DNA of 7,371 nucleotides from assembly GCA_020025455.1 (NCBI GenBank), contig JAHHSC010000064.1, forward strand, positions 1 through 7,371. The letters are read 5' to 3'. Numbering within the stretch: the first letter of the stretch is position 1; each line of letters starts with the position of its first letter. The notes under the pieces were generated by a model. The model had not been told where the DNA came from. It did no database searches and was given only the letters and a program-made list of their open reading frames with translations. Made by a program: the position numbers and the translations under genes. Shown piece after piece: positions 1 to 6,198 of the stretch. Origin of the DNA: Lawsonibacter sp. (lineage in GTDB: Bacteria; Bacillota; Clostridia; Oscillospirales; Oscillospiraceae).

Positions 1-215
1 GACCTTGGTCACTCCGTTCTCTATTTCATAAGGAAAGTTGATTAGAATGGCTGCACAGCCGACACCGCAGACAGCGTTCAGGGGGCGTTGGGGATTGCCC
101 CAACAAGCGATTTGCGCAGAGTCACCCAGAGGGGAAATCGAGAAAACGCGCAAAGTGGTTCCACTTTGTCCCACTTGCCAAAGAGCAAACCGCCCTTTTC
201 TACCATGCCTCACAT
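1..215. other. Hairpin-rich left edge, no gene identified
   Basis: No supported gene. Three inverted repeats are present: GTTGGGG-ATTG-CCCCAAC (87-104), CAAAGTGG-TT-CCACTTTG (151-168), and a wider pair TTTGCGC (111-117) with GCGCAAA (148-154). A minus-strand frame has no stop from at least 213 (GTG, no Shine-Dalgarno) to the edge, reading for example RHGRKGRFALWQVG and later INFPYEIENGVTKV, but it starts within the xre terminator and has no recognised domain. The region may be structured RNA, a repeat element or the edge of a mobile element. Confidence 0.4.
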
Positions 216-260
216 AGAAAAAGTGTCCCTGTCTTGCTTGCTGGGACAAGGCAGGGACGC
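216..260 (-). terminator. Probable intrinsic terminator of the xre gene
   Basis: Arms 225-236 and 247-258 (GTCCCTGTCTTG/CAAGGCAGGGAC) pair with one T/G wobble around a 10-nt loop, extendable to 223/260. On the minus strand the stem is followed by ACTTTTTCTAT, a run of five T. It lies about 57 nt beyond the xre stop codon. Confidence 0.65.
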
Positions 261-316
261 CGGTTGACGGTGATAGAAAGTTGGAATAGGTCGAACACTT
301 GCTTGGAACCTGATTT

Positions 317-922
317 TTATCTTGTAAGTTTCCGATTCATATAGTTTGGATTGACCTTAAATATGTACAGCAGACAGACCACGACCAGTAGTACTGCGCC
401 CAAGAAATAGAGCTGTGTCAAATGAGCGAAAAAGGCTACTCCAGTCTGGATACAGCAGTATATGAGTTCAATTTTTATGTTTTTCGCTCTCTGCTCAGGA
501 TTCGTTTCATATCTGAGATTACAGACCATCCATATAGAGGCAGCCAATAACGGAATAACTTTCACCCACAGCATTATGGTGAGATCAGTGCCTTCCGCCA
601 CCGGTTGGATTGCGGCATTTAATGCAGCTGTCTGTGCAATAATTGCAATTCGAGTCAAGTTTGTTCTTAATATTTGATTGCTTTGTTTCGCTTCCACAAC
701 AGCGGGGATATCGTCATCGCTTTGATAATCATCATTTAGCAGATAGTCTGTCGTTACACCAAACAACTTGCTGATTTCTACGATATTATTTGCCGCAGGC
801 TGTGCCGTTCCGTTTTCCCATCTTGAAAACGCCTGTCTGGAAACATTTAATCGTTCCGCAGCTTCCTCCTGCGATATTCCGGCCTGCTTGCGTAGTTTGA
901 AAATCTTATCTTGCAGTTTCAT
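317..922 (-). CDS. XRE-family regulator with membrane-embedded C-terminal half
   Basis: 201 residues. Residues about 5-62 form a Cro/CI-type helix-turn-helix: LRKQAGISQEEAAERLNVSR, then QAFSRWENGTAQP and LFGVTTDYLL. After an acidic linker (64-75) the remainder is hydrophobic with about three membrane helices (roughly 113-134, 150-168 and 171-190, with a weaker stretch near 90-106) and a basic end. Such one-piece membrane-bound XRE proteins are common in Clostridia; the signal sensed is unknown. ATG start with AAAGGAGG 7 nt upstream. It has its own promoter and a probable terminator, and no partner gene is in the window. Base composition is AT-richer (about 37-48% GC in two hand-counted lines) than the repair and pnp genes (up to about 78% in one line), suggesting a different history, possibly transfer. 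The target genes cannot be told, though autoregulation is likely. Confidence 0.88.
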   Translation of the reverse strand: MKLQDKIFKLRKQAGISQEEAAERLNVSRQAFSRWENGTAQPAANNIVEISKLFGVTTDYLLNDDYQSDDDIPAVVEAKQSNQILRTNLTRIAIIAQTAALNAAIQPVAEGTDLTIMLWVKVIPLLAASIWMVCNLRYETNPEQRAKNIKIELIYCCIQTGVAFFAHLTQLYFLGAVLLVVVCLLYIFKVNPNYMNRKLTR

Positions 923-947
923 GGTCTGTCCTCCTTTCGGTACGCTT

Positions 948-976
948 ATTCTATCAAACTCCCTATCTAATTACAA
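948..976 (-). promoter_or_regulatory. Promoter of the xre regulator
   Basis: Minus-strand TTGTAA (976-971) and TAGAAT (953-948, 5/6 match to TATAAT) are 17 bp apart. The predicted start is near 941, and the Shine-Dalgarno AAAGGAGG (937-930) follows at once, so the leader is very short, about 20 nt. Confidence 0.7.
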
Positions 977-1013
977 TAAAGCAGACTTTACAATGGCGCA
1001 ACAAAGCTTTACA
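971..1013. repeat. Repeats upstream of xre promoter, possible operator
   Basis: TTACAAT occurs at 971-977 (covering the -35) and again at 988-994; CTTTACA occurs at 986-992 and 1007-1013, 21 bp apart, about two helical turns. A short inverted repeat TAAAG-CAGA-CTTTA spans 977-990 beside the -35. Such clustering fits an autoregulatory site for the xre protein, but the unit is short and the region AT-rich, so chance is possible. Confidence 0.4.
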
Positions 1014-1228
1014 TCTTAAAAAGGGTTCGATAAAGCGGCTGAAACGAATGGATGTGGTTTGATTCCAGCATGAGCACCTGGTTTTGTATATGAAAGAGCA
1101 GCACCAAGGTCTTATCCTTGATGCTGCTCTTGATGCGCCAACCCCATCTGACAGATGCCATATCGCGTCATTTTCGTGGATTACGGCTTTATGGCTGCCC
1201 CTCGAACGGACAGCGGTGTTTTTTCTGT
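991..1228. other. Spacer between lepB and xre promoter, no gene recognised
   Basis: Apart from the hairpin at 1094-1131 and the upstream repeat TTTACA near 1008, nothing is recognised. Reading both strands gives only short frames with no family resemblance. The stretch ACAGCGGTGTTTTTTCTGT (1210-1228) beside the lepB stop looks like the end of a plus-strand terminator but lacks a convincing stem, and no plus-strand gene feeds into it. Confidence 0.5.
1094..1131 (-). terminator. Long hairpin between lepB and the xre gene, possible lepB terminator
   Basis: A 10-bp stem (AAGAGCAGCA/TGCTGCTCTT, arms 1094-1103 and 1122-1131), one C/A mismatch, then a 5-bp stem (CAAGG/CCTTG) closing a 6-nt loop. 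On the minus strand it is followed by TCATATAC, a poor T run. It lies about 100 nt after the lepB stop and before the xre promoter, so a terminator is the simplest reading. The poor T tract makes this uncertain; it could also be a dispersed palindromic repeat. Confidence 0.45.
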
Positions 1229-1855
1229 TTACTTGATGGCGCCGAAGCGGCTGAAGGGCGTTAGGGCCAGGCAGGCCTTGCCCATGACGTAGTCCTCGTC
1301 GATGGCACCCAGCAGCTCGTGGCGGCTGTCGGTGGAGCCGTTCCGGTTGTCACCCATGACGAAGATGGAGCCCTCCGGGATCTCGAAGTGGGTCTGGGTC
1401 ATCTGGTGCCAGCCCATATTCCCGGGATAGCGCATTTCCTCCCACAGGTAGGGCTCGTCCAGAGGCTGACCGTCCACATAGACGGTGCTCGTCTCATAGT
1501 CGATGTCCACGGTCTGGCCGCCGGTGGCGATGACGCGCTTTACGATGGCCTCGCCGCCCGGTCCGCCCAGAAATTCGGCGGTGGTCTTGTTGAGCACCAC
1601 CACGTCCCCCTGCTTGGGGGTGTAGCCCAGAGACCACACCAGCATCAGTTCGCCGGGCTGGAGGGTCTGGTCCATAGAGTGGCCGCTGACTCGGCTCAGA
1701 CGGGCCACACAGTTGAAAAGAATGACCGCGCCCAGAATACAGATGACGCACATCTGGAGCCACTCAAAGAGGTTCTGCCCCGGCTTGGGCCGGTCTGTTC
1801 CGCTCTTCTGGGGCTCCTGCTCATTCAGGGGCAGGCCGCTGCACTGTTCGTCCAC
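1229..1855 (-). CDS. lepB: Signal peptidase I
   Basis: 208 residues, the short Gram-positive type. It is a membrane serine protease that removes signal peptides from exported proteins on the outer face of the cytoplasmic membrane. A polar N-terminus of about 28 residues is followed by one membrane anchor (about 31-50, LQMCVICILGAVILFNCV). The catalytic Ser is in SGHSM (S60) and the general-base Lys in AIVKRVIA (K106). The later boxes VDGQPLDEPYL (128-137) and MGDNRNGSTDSR (167-178) are intact. Translation starts at GTG with a strong Shine-Dalgarno. It has its own promoter, set directly behind the SbcC-like ATPase gene, so co-transcription with the repair genes is possible but not needed. Nothing nearby suggests a dedicated substrate such as a pilin, so it is probably a general housekeeping peptidase. 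Confidence 0.96.
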   Translation of the reverse strand: MDEQCSGLPLNEQEPQKSGTDRPKPGQNLFEWLQMCVICILGAVILFNCVARLSRVSGHSMDQTLQPGELMLVWSLGYTPKQGDVVVLNKTTAEFLGGPGGEAIVKRVIATGGQTVDIDYETSTVYVDGQPLDEPYLWEEMRYPGNMGWHQMTQTHFEIPEGSIFVMGDNRNGSTDSRHELLGAIDEDYVMGKACLALTPFSRFGAIK

Positions 1856-1862
1856 GTTGGTT

Positions 1863-1869
1863 CCTCCTT
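1863..1869 (-). promoter_or_regulatory. Shine-Dalgarno that fixes the GTG start of lepB
   Basis: AAGGAGG lies 7 nt before GTG at 1855. It decides the start, because the next in-frame Met (residue 35) is inside the membrane segment and would leave the anchor broken. Confidence 0.85.
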
Positions 1870-1883
1870 CCGCCTTCCGGCGG
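1870..1883 (-). promoter_or_regulatory. Short hairpin in lepB leader abutting the ribosome site
   Basis: The leader folds as CCGCC-GGAA-GGCGG, a 5-bp all-GC stem with a GNRA-type loop, and the last stem base touches the AAGGAGG site. It could keep the ribosome site single-stranded or tune initiation. This is seen in sequence; any function is inference. Confidence 0.45.
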
Positions 1884-1899
1884 GTATCCGATGATGAAA

Positions 1900-1928
1900 A
1901 TTATATGCCTTTTCCGGCGAAAATGCAA
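1900..1928 (-). promoter_or_regulatory. lepB promoter
   Basis: Minus-strand TTGCAT (1928-1923) and a perfect TATAAT (1905-1900) are 17 bp apart. The -35 starts 5 bp after the ATPase stop codon, so lepB has its own start site besides any read-through. The predicted start is near 1893, giving a leader of about 38 nt. It shares its layout and the CGGTTGC core around the -35 with the ymdB promoter. Confidence 0.78.
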
Positions 1929-1933
1929 CCGAT

Positions 1934-4186
1934 TCACCCCAGTTTCACCCGGTTGACGTCCGATGCATCAGACAGTGCCGTTCCCTCCCGGCTCTGGCAG
2001 GTGAAGAGCAGGACCTGCTGCTCCGCGCCCAGCTCCCGCAGAAGCTCCAGCGCCAGGGTCATGCGCCGGTCATCGAAGGCGGCCAGGGCATCATCCAGCA
2101 GGATGGGGGGCTTTTCCGGCAGGCAGAGGCGGCACACGGCCAGCCGGACCGCCAGATAGAGCTGATCCAGGGTCCCCCGGCTCAGATAGAGGCCGCTGTG
2201 GGGGAGCACATCCCCCTGGCGGGCGGCCTGACTTTCCAGCTCCCGGTCGAGGGTCAGGGAGACGTACTTCTCCCCGGTGAGCCGGGCCAGAAATTGCCCC
2301 GCCAGCGTGTTGAGCGCGGGAGAAAAACGCGCCTGAAGCTGGGTGCTGGCCAGGGACAGGACGTCCTGGGCGGTACGCAGGGCGTCCAGCTCCCCCTGAC
2401 GGCGGGCCAGCTCGCCCGCAAGCGCCTCCTTGCGGGCGCTGAGGGCGGCGGGGTCACCCAGCGAGGACAGGGCACCTCTGGCTCGGTCCAGCTCCCCGCG
2501 GGTGCGTTCCAGCTGCTCGTCCAGCTTGGCCAGCATCTGGGCGCACTGCTCTCGGGTATGGATGGGGGTGGGCATGGGTGCGCCGTCGTCCTCCTCGGAC
2601 AGCTGCCCTCCCTGGGCGGCCAGATCCTCCCGGCGGCGGGCACACAGCTCGGCCCGCTCCCGGGCGGCAGCCAGCTCATGGTCAAGGCCGAGGGCCCGGC
2701 TGAGGGCGGCAGAGAAGCCAAAGGCGGACTTCACTTCGGGGGCAAAGGAGTGGACAAAGTCGGTGAGGTTGGACTGGTCCACGGTGCGGCGTGTCTCCTT
2801 CTCGCTGAGGGTGGTGCGCAGCTGCTTGAGCCGTTGGGCGGCCTCCCGCGCGGAGTCATATCTGGCCCGGTAATCCTCCAGGACCTCGTCCAGCTCCCCG
2901 TCCGACTGGACGGACCAGTGCTCCAGCACCTTGGCGGCCTGGTCAATTCGGGATTTGGACTGTGACCTGGACCAGAGGGCCAGACCCAGCCCCAAAGCGG
3001 ACAGGGCGGCGCCCACGCCGGGGTGGATGAGCAGGGTTTTGGTCAGGGACAGGGCGATGAGCACCCCGCCCGCGCCCAGGCCCAGCAGGAAGAGGACCCA
3101 GGCCCGCACCTTGGCGGACTTGGCTTTTTTCAGCAGCTCCTCCCGGCCCTCAAGGTCCTGGCGGACCTTGAGGGCGGCCTCGTCGGGGGACATTCCGGGG
3201 AAGCGGGTGTCCCCCACCACCAGACGCTGGGCCTCTACATAGGCGTCCTCGGCCTGAGCGGCGGCGGTTTTTGCGGCCTGGATCTCCTCGTCCAGCACCT
3301 TCAGGTACTGGAGCTCGCCCTGGGCCCGCTTGAGCTGGTCTTTCTCGGGCAGCTCGCCCAGACGGGCGCTGTCCTGCTCCAGCTGGCGCAGCCGCTCCAG
3401 CGCCTCCCGGCAGTCCCGGTCGGCCTGGAGGTAGCGCTGGTTCAGGTCCCGGCGGGAGCGCGTTTCGTGGACGGCGGCTTCGGCGGCGCAGGCACCTCTG
3501 GCCCGGGTCAGCCGGATGTGGTCGCTCTCCAGCTGGGTGTTTCGGGCGGCCAGCGCATCCAGCTGCTCCAGCTGGCCCGTCACCTGCACCAGCTCCTCCT
3601 CCAGCTTGGGGATCAGTCCCACGCTGCGGTTGACCCGGCGGCGGTTGGACCACGCCCGGAGGGTCTCCTCCGCCTGGGAGTAGGATACCTCCTCCTGCCC
3701 GGAGGAGACCAGGGCGGCGATGCGCTGCTCCAGCTCCGGGGAGGGGGTGACGGTCAAATCGGAACCGCCCAGGAAGGCGGAGCGCTCAAAGACCTCACGG
3801 CCCACACCGGTGAGCAGCTCGCCGCAGTTCTGAGCGGTGAGGCCGGGGACGGGGGTGTTTGTGCCGGTATAGACGGCGGAAAACGCACCGAAGGGGGTGC
3901 TCCCCTTGGGGCCGCGGCGGATGGTGATGGCGTTTCCCTGCCACTCCAGATTCAGCTCCCCCACCATGGGGGAGCCGGACCAGGGCTGATAGTGGTTTTT
4001 ATCGGCCAGATGGCCCTTCTTGTCCCGATCCCTGGTGTCGATGCCGTAGAGCATGGCCTTCCAGAAGGCGCACCAGGTGGACTTGCCCCCCTCGTTGGGG
4101 GCTTCAATCAGGTTCAGACCTCCGCCCAGCTCCAGGGTGGCCCCCTCCAGCCGGCCAAAGGTGGCAGTCATAGACAAAATTTTCAT
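1934..4186 (-). CDS. SbcC/Rad50/YhaN-like AAA ATPase with central membrane hairpin
   Basis: 750 residues. The N-terminal half-site has Walker A EAPNEGGKST (28-37); the C-terminal half-site has the ABC signature LYLSRGTLDQ (about 667-674), Walker B PPILLDDALAAFDD (693-706, with the D-loop) and an LLFTCQ end-strand (726-731) where related ATPases often carry His in place of Gln. Between them are long charged coiled-coil stretches (about 170-355 and 415-620). In the middle, where SbcC/Rad50 carry a CxxC zinc hook, there are instead two hydrophobic helices (about 361-381 and 385-405) separated by a few polar residues, as in the YhaN group; no hook CxxC is present. The protein is therefore probably membrane-tethered with both coiled-coil arms on the cytoplasmic side. 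It begins within the last codons of the SbcD-like gene (ATGA overlap), so the two should form a complex. B. subtilis YhaN is longer, about 960 residues. A DNA end-processing role is inferred from the family. Confidence 0.9.
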   Translation of the reverse strand: MKILSMTATFGRLEGATLELGGGLNLIEAPNEGGKSTWCAFWKAMLYGIDTRDRDKKGHLADKNHYQPWSGSPMVGELNLEWQGNAITIRRGPKGSTPFGAFSAVYTGTNTPVPGLTAQNCGELLTGVGREVFERSAFLGGSDLTVTPSPELEQRIAALVSSGQEEVSYSQAEETLRAWSNRRRVNRSVGLIPKLEEELVQVTGQLEQLDALAARNTQLESDHIRLTRARGACAAEAAVHETRSRRDLNQRYLQADRDCREALERLRQLEQDSARLGELPEKDQLKRAQGELQYLKVLDEEIQAAKTAAAQAEDAYVEAQRLVVGDTRFPGMSPDEAALKVRQDLEGREELLKKAKSAKVRAWVLFLLGLGAGGVLIALSLTKTLLIHPGVGAALSALGLGLALWSRSQSKSRIDQAAKVLEHWSVQSDGELDEVLEDYRARYDSAREAAQRLKQLRTTLSEKETRRTVDQSNLTDFVHSFAPEVKSAFGFSAALSRALGLDHELAAARERAELCARRREDLAAQGGQLSEEDDGAPMPTPIHTREQCAQMLAKLDEQLERTRGELDRARGALSSLGDPAALSARKEALAGELARRQGELDALRTAQDVLSLASTQLQARFSPALNTLAGQFLARLTGEKYVSLTLDRELESQAARQGDVLPHSGLYLSRGTLDQLYLAVRLAVCRLCLPEKPPILLDDALAAFDDRRMTLALELLRELGAEQQVLLFTCQSREGTALSDASDVNRVKLG

Positions 4187-5271
4187 AGGTACGGGTCCTC
4201 CCCCTGCTCCAGCGCGGCCAATCCAAAGCGGACGGCCTGCTGCAATGAACGGTTGTCCGGGTCAGCCTGGCACTTCTCCCACATGAGCTGGAGAAAAATG
4301 CCGGTGAGACTGTCCTCCCCTCTCCGGGCCCAGAGCTGGACGGGGATGCGGGTGCAGTCCCGGAGGGTCAGGCCGTAGAACCGGGGGGCCAAGGCCCGCT
4401 CCAGCCGGCCCAGCTCGGGGGGCTCCGCCTGGCCGGTGAGCAGGATGCGGTACACGTCGTTTGCCGTATCGGCGGGCAGCGCGGCGGCAACGGCCGCCAG
4501 GTGGTCGCTCTGGCCGGTCAGGTCCACGGACAGGGTCTGATACCTCCGGCGGGCCAGCGGGATGAACTGAGCCTCGGCGCTCTCGCGGCCCACCTCCACA
4601 TAGAGGACCCCCTTCTCCCCGGTCTCGTCAAAGCCCCGGCCCTCGGGACAGCCGGAGTAGGCCCAGCGGGTGTTTCCGGCCCGCTGGACACCGCTCCACT
4701 GGTGGACGTGGCCCAGAGCCAGGTAGGAAAGGCCGCTGGTGGCAAGGTCCTGCCTTGTGACGGGGCCGTAGTCCGGGCCGCCCTCCACGTCGGCGTGGAG
4801 GACACCCAGATGGATGCGCCCGTCCCCCGCCGGGGCGGTGAAGCCGTGCAGAGGGGACAGGCCCATGTGGGGCTCGGTGAACGCACCGCCCCAGACGGTG
4901 CAGTTCAGGTCGGGCAGGTCCATCCCCTCCATCCGGGCGGTGGAGAAAATGTGGACATTTTCCGGCCAGCGCATGGCGGCGTATGGGGACGAGGCGGCAT
5001 AATAGTCGTGGTTGCCCGGTGCAATAAACACAGGACAGGGAATCCGGCTCAGGGCGGATACCAGGGCGTCGGCAGTCTCACGGTAGACCCGGTCGGAGTC
5101 GAAGAGGTCTCCGGACAGCAGGACCAGATCGGCCCCTCGGGTCTGGGCCAGCTGGGCCAGATCATCCAGCAGGGAGCGCTGTTCGCTCCGGCGCTGGGCC
5201 GCCCGCTCCGGGCTGAGGCCGGAGAAAGGGCTGTCCAGATGAAAGTCGGAGGCGTGGATCAAGTTCAACAT
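4183..5271 (-). CDS. SbcD/Mre11/YhaO-like metallophosphoesterase (DNA repair nuclease subunit)
   Basis: 362 residues of the calcineurin-like phosphoesterase family, most like SbcD/YhaO. The nuclease motifs occur in order: ASDFHLD (D9, H11), LSGDLFD (D55), APGNHDY (N87, H88), LHAD (H159) and LGHVH (H188, H190), followed by the WAYSGCPEGRGFDE segment typical of YhaO-type proteins. The C-terminal 120 residues are a probable capping/ATPase-contact domain. No signal peptide or membrane segment. The family cuts DNA ends or hairpins when paired with an SbcC/Rad50-like ATPase. Its stop overlaps the start of exactly such an ATPase by 4 nt (ATGA), implying coupled translation and a fixed ratio. The ATG has a moderate Shine-Dalgarno (AGAAAGG, spacing 7). 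I see no convincing promoter in the gap upstream, so transcription probably comes from the ymdB promoter. Substrate is inferred from the family. Confidence 0.9.
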   Translation of the reverse strand: MLNLIHASDFHLDSPFSGLSPERAAQRRSEQRSLLDDLAQLAQTRGADLVLLSGDLFDSDRVYRETADALVSALSRIPCPVFIAPGNHDYYAASSPYAAMRWPENVHIFSTARMEGMDLPDLNCTVWGGAFTEPHMGLSPLHGFTAPAGDGRIHLGVLHADVEGGPDYGPVTRQDLATSGLSYLALGHVHQWSGVQRAGNTRWAYSGCPEGRGFDETGEKGVLYVEVGRESAEAQFIPLARRRYQTLSVDLTGQSDHLAAVAAALPADTANDVYRILLTGQAEPPELGRLERALAPRFYGLTLRDCTRIPVQLWARRGEDSLTGIFLQLMWEKCQADPDNRSLQQAVRFGLAALEQGEDPYL

Positions 5272-5284
5272 AAGTTTGCCTTTC

Positions 5285-5293
5285 TGTGGATAA
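5285..5293 (-). promoter_or_regulatory. Exact DnaA-box consensus upstream of nuclease gene
   Basis: The minus strand reads TTATCCACA, identical to the consensus DnaA-binding 9-mer. It ends 14 bp before the nuclease ATG, immediately next to that gene's modest Shine-Dalgarno (AGAAAGG, 5285-5279, 7 nt before the ATG). Only one box is present, so this is not an origin. Whether DnaA binds it is inference; chance alone could give such a match. Confidence 0.4.
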
Positions 5294-5346
5294 GTTTGGA
5301 GTTTAGTGAACGGGGGACGAGCGGCACTAGCGGGCGCGCTGCCTGC

Positions 5347-5376
5347 CAGGCCGCTCCATGGATGTACAGCGGCCTG
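5347..5376 (-). other. Intercistronic hairpin after ymdB
   Basis: A perfect 9-bp GC-rich stem (arms 5347-5355 and 5368-5376, CAGGCCGCT/AGCGGCCTG) with a 12-nt loop containing CCATGG starts 7 nt after the ymdB stop. No T run follows on the minus strand, so it is not a canonical terminator. It could act as a 3'-end stabiliser or a processing/attenuation site between ymdB and the nuclease gene. The rest of the 111-bp gap holds only the nuclease gene's Shine-Dalgarno and a DnaA-box sequence. Confidence 0.5.
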
Positions 5377-5382
5377 TGGAAG

Positions 5383-6159
5383 TTACTCCTGGAGGTCCAC
5401 CCGGCGGACCTCCACGCACTTCTTTTTGTCGGTGTCGATGGTGAACAGGACGGCATTGAGCTTGCAGTTGCCCTCGGCCTCCTCATAGCGCCGGGGCAGA
5501 CCGCCCAGAAAGAGGTTGATGGAGCTGGCGGGCTTGATGCCCAGCACGGAGCGGCTGGGGCCGGTCATGCCCAGGTCGGTGACAAAGCCGGTGCCCTTGG
5601 GCAGAATCTGGCCGTCGGCGGTGGGCACATGGGTGTGGGTGCCCCACACGGCCTGCACTCTGCCGTCCAGATACCAGGCCATGGCCCCCTTCTCGCTGGT
5701 GGCCTCGGCGTGGAAGTCCAGCAGGGCCACATCATAGCCGCCCCCCTTTAAAAGGGCGTCAGCGGCCTTGAAGGGGTTATCCAGATTGGGGTTTAGCTCC
5801 ACCCGCCCCATCAGGTTGAGCACGGCCACCCGAAGCCCCTTCACCTGGTAGATGCCCATGCCCCGGCCGGGGACCGGACCGGCGTAGTTATCCGGGCGCA
5901 GGATGTTGGGCTCCTTGTCCAGATACTCGGCGATCTGGATGCGGTTCCAGGTGTGGTTGCCCAGGGTGATGACGTCGGCCCCCGCGTCAAACATCCCACG
6001 GGCCTGCCGGGGGGTGACGCCTACGCCGGAGGCGTTCTCCCCGTTGACCACCACGAAATGGGCGTCCAGCTCGCTGCGCAGCCCCATGAGACGGCGGGCC
6101 AGGATGTCCTGACCACCCTCGCCGACCACGTCGCCCACCGCCAATACCTTCAACAACAT
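5383..6159 (-). CDS. ymdB: YmdB-family (TIGR00282) metallophosphoesterase
   Basis: 258 residues, the usual length of this family. B. subtilis YmdB is a cytoplasmic metal-dependent phosphodiesterase active on 2',3'-cyclic nucleotides and affects biofilm/motility choice and mRNA levels. The dinuclear-metal ligands are all present: GD (D10), NGENASG (E41, N42), LGNHTW (N68, H69), LDFHAEATSEK (H150) and WGTHTHVPTAD (H175, H177). There is no signal peptide or membrane segment. The ATG is set by CAGGAGG (6174-6168) 8 nt upstream, and a good promoter lies just before it. In many Firmicutes this gene follows rny (RNase Y); here the upstream neighbour is pnp, another RNA-decay gene, but across a terminator. 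It is probably the first gene of a unit with the downstream nuclease and ATPase. The exact cellular substrate in this organism is unknown. Confidence 0.93.
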   Translation of the reverse strand: MLLKVLAVGDVVGEGGQDILARRLMGLRSELDAHFVVVNGENASGVGVTPRQARGMFDAGADVITLGNHTWNRIQIAEYLDKEPNILRPDNYAGPVPGRGMGIYQVKGLRVAVLNLMGRVELNPNLDNPFKAADALLKGGGYDVALLDFHAEATSEKGAMAWYLDGRVQAVWGTHTHVPTADGQILPKGTGFVTDLGMTGPSRSVLGIKPASSINLFLGGLPRRYEEAEGNCKLNAVLFTIDTDKKKCVEVRRVDLQE

Positions 6160-6198
6160 AAAAAACGCCTCCTGTGCAAATCGTGCGATAACGAATCC

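Noticed and set aside
1..213. Partial minus-strand gene starting at GTG 213
   Set aside because: There is no Shine-Dalgarno, the start lies at the foot of a likely terminator, and the product has no family I can name. It is kept only as a finding, not as a gene.
462..1019. Plus-strand small frames at 462-677 and 768-1019
   Set aside because: They overlap the xre gene antisense, and the second also runs over its promoter. No ribosome site was found.
2119..2140. CRLC in the ATPase as a zinc hook
   Set aside because: It is at residues 684-687, close to Walker B in the head domain, not at the coiled-coil tip where a hook would be.
1319..2965. Plus-strand open frames at 1319-1894, 1713-2159, 2198-2965 and 2430-2873
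   Set aside because: All are antisense shadows of lepB and the ATPase, with biased composition and no start signals.
3023..4378. 451-codon plus-strand open frame
   Set aside because: It lies antisense to the SbcC-like ATPase and the end of the nuclease gene. Its Gly/Leu/Gln-rich, low-complexity product is what GC-rich coding DNA gives on the opposite strand, and there is no ribosome site or domain.
5347..5376. Terminator between ymdB and the nuclease gene
   Set aside because: The stem is strong but the minus-strand sequence after it is GGCAGGCAGCGCG with no T run.
5272..5382. Replication origin suggested by the DnaA box
   Set aside because: Only one box is present, with no AT-rich unwinding element and no dnaA/dnaN nearby.
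4501..5751. 416-codon plus-strand open frame across the nuclease gene, the gap and part of ymdB
   Set aside because: It is antisense to two genes with complete catalytic motifs, and its own product shows no recognisable domain. The long frame reflects high GC.
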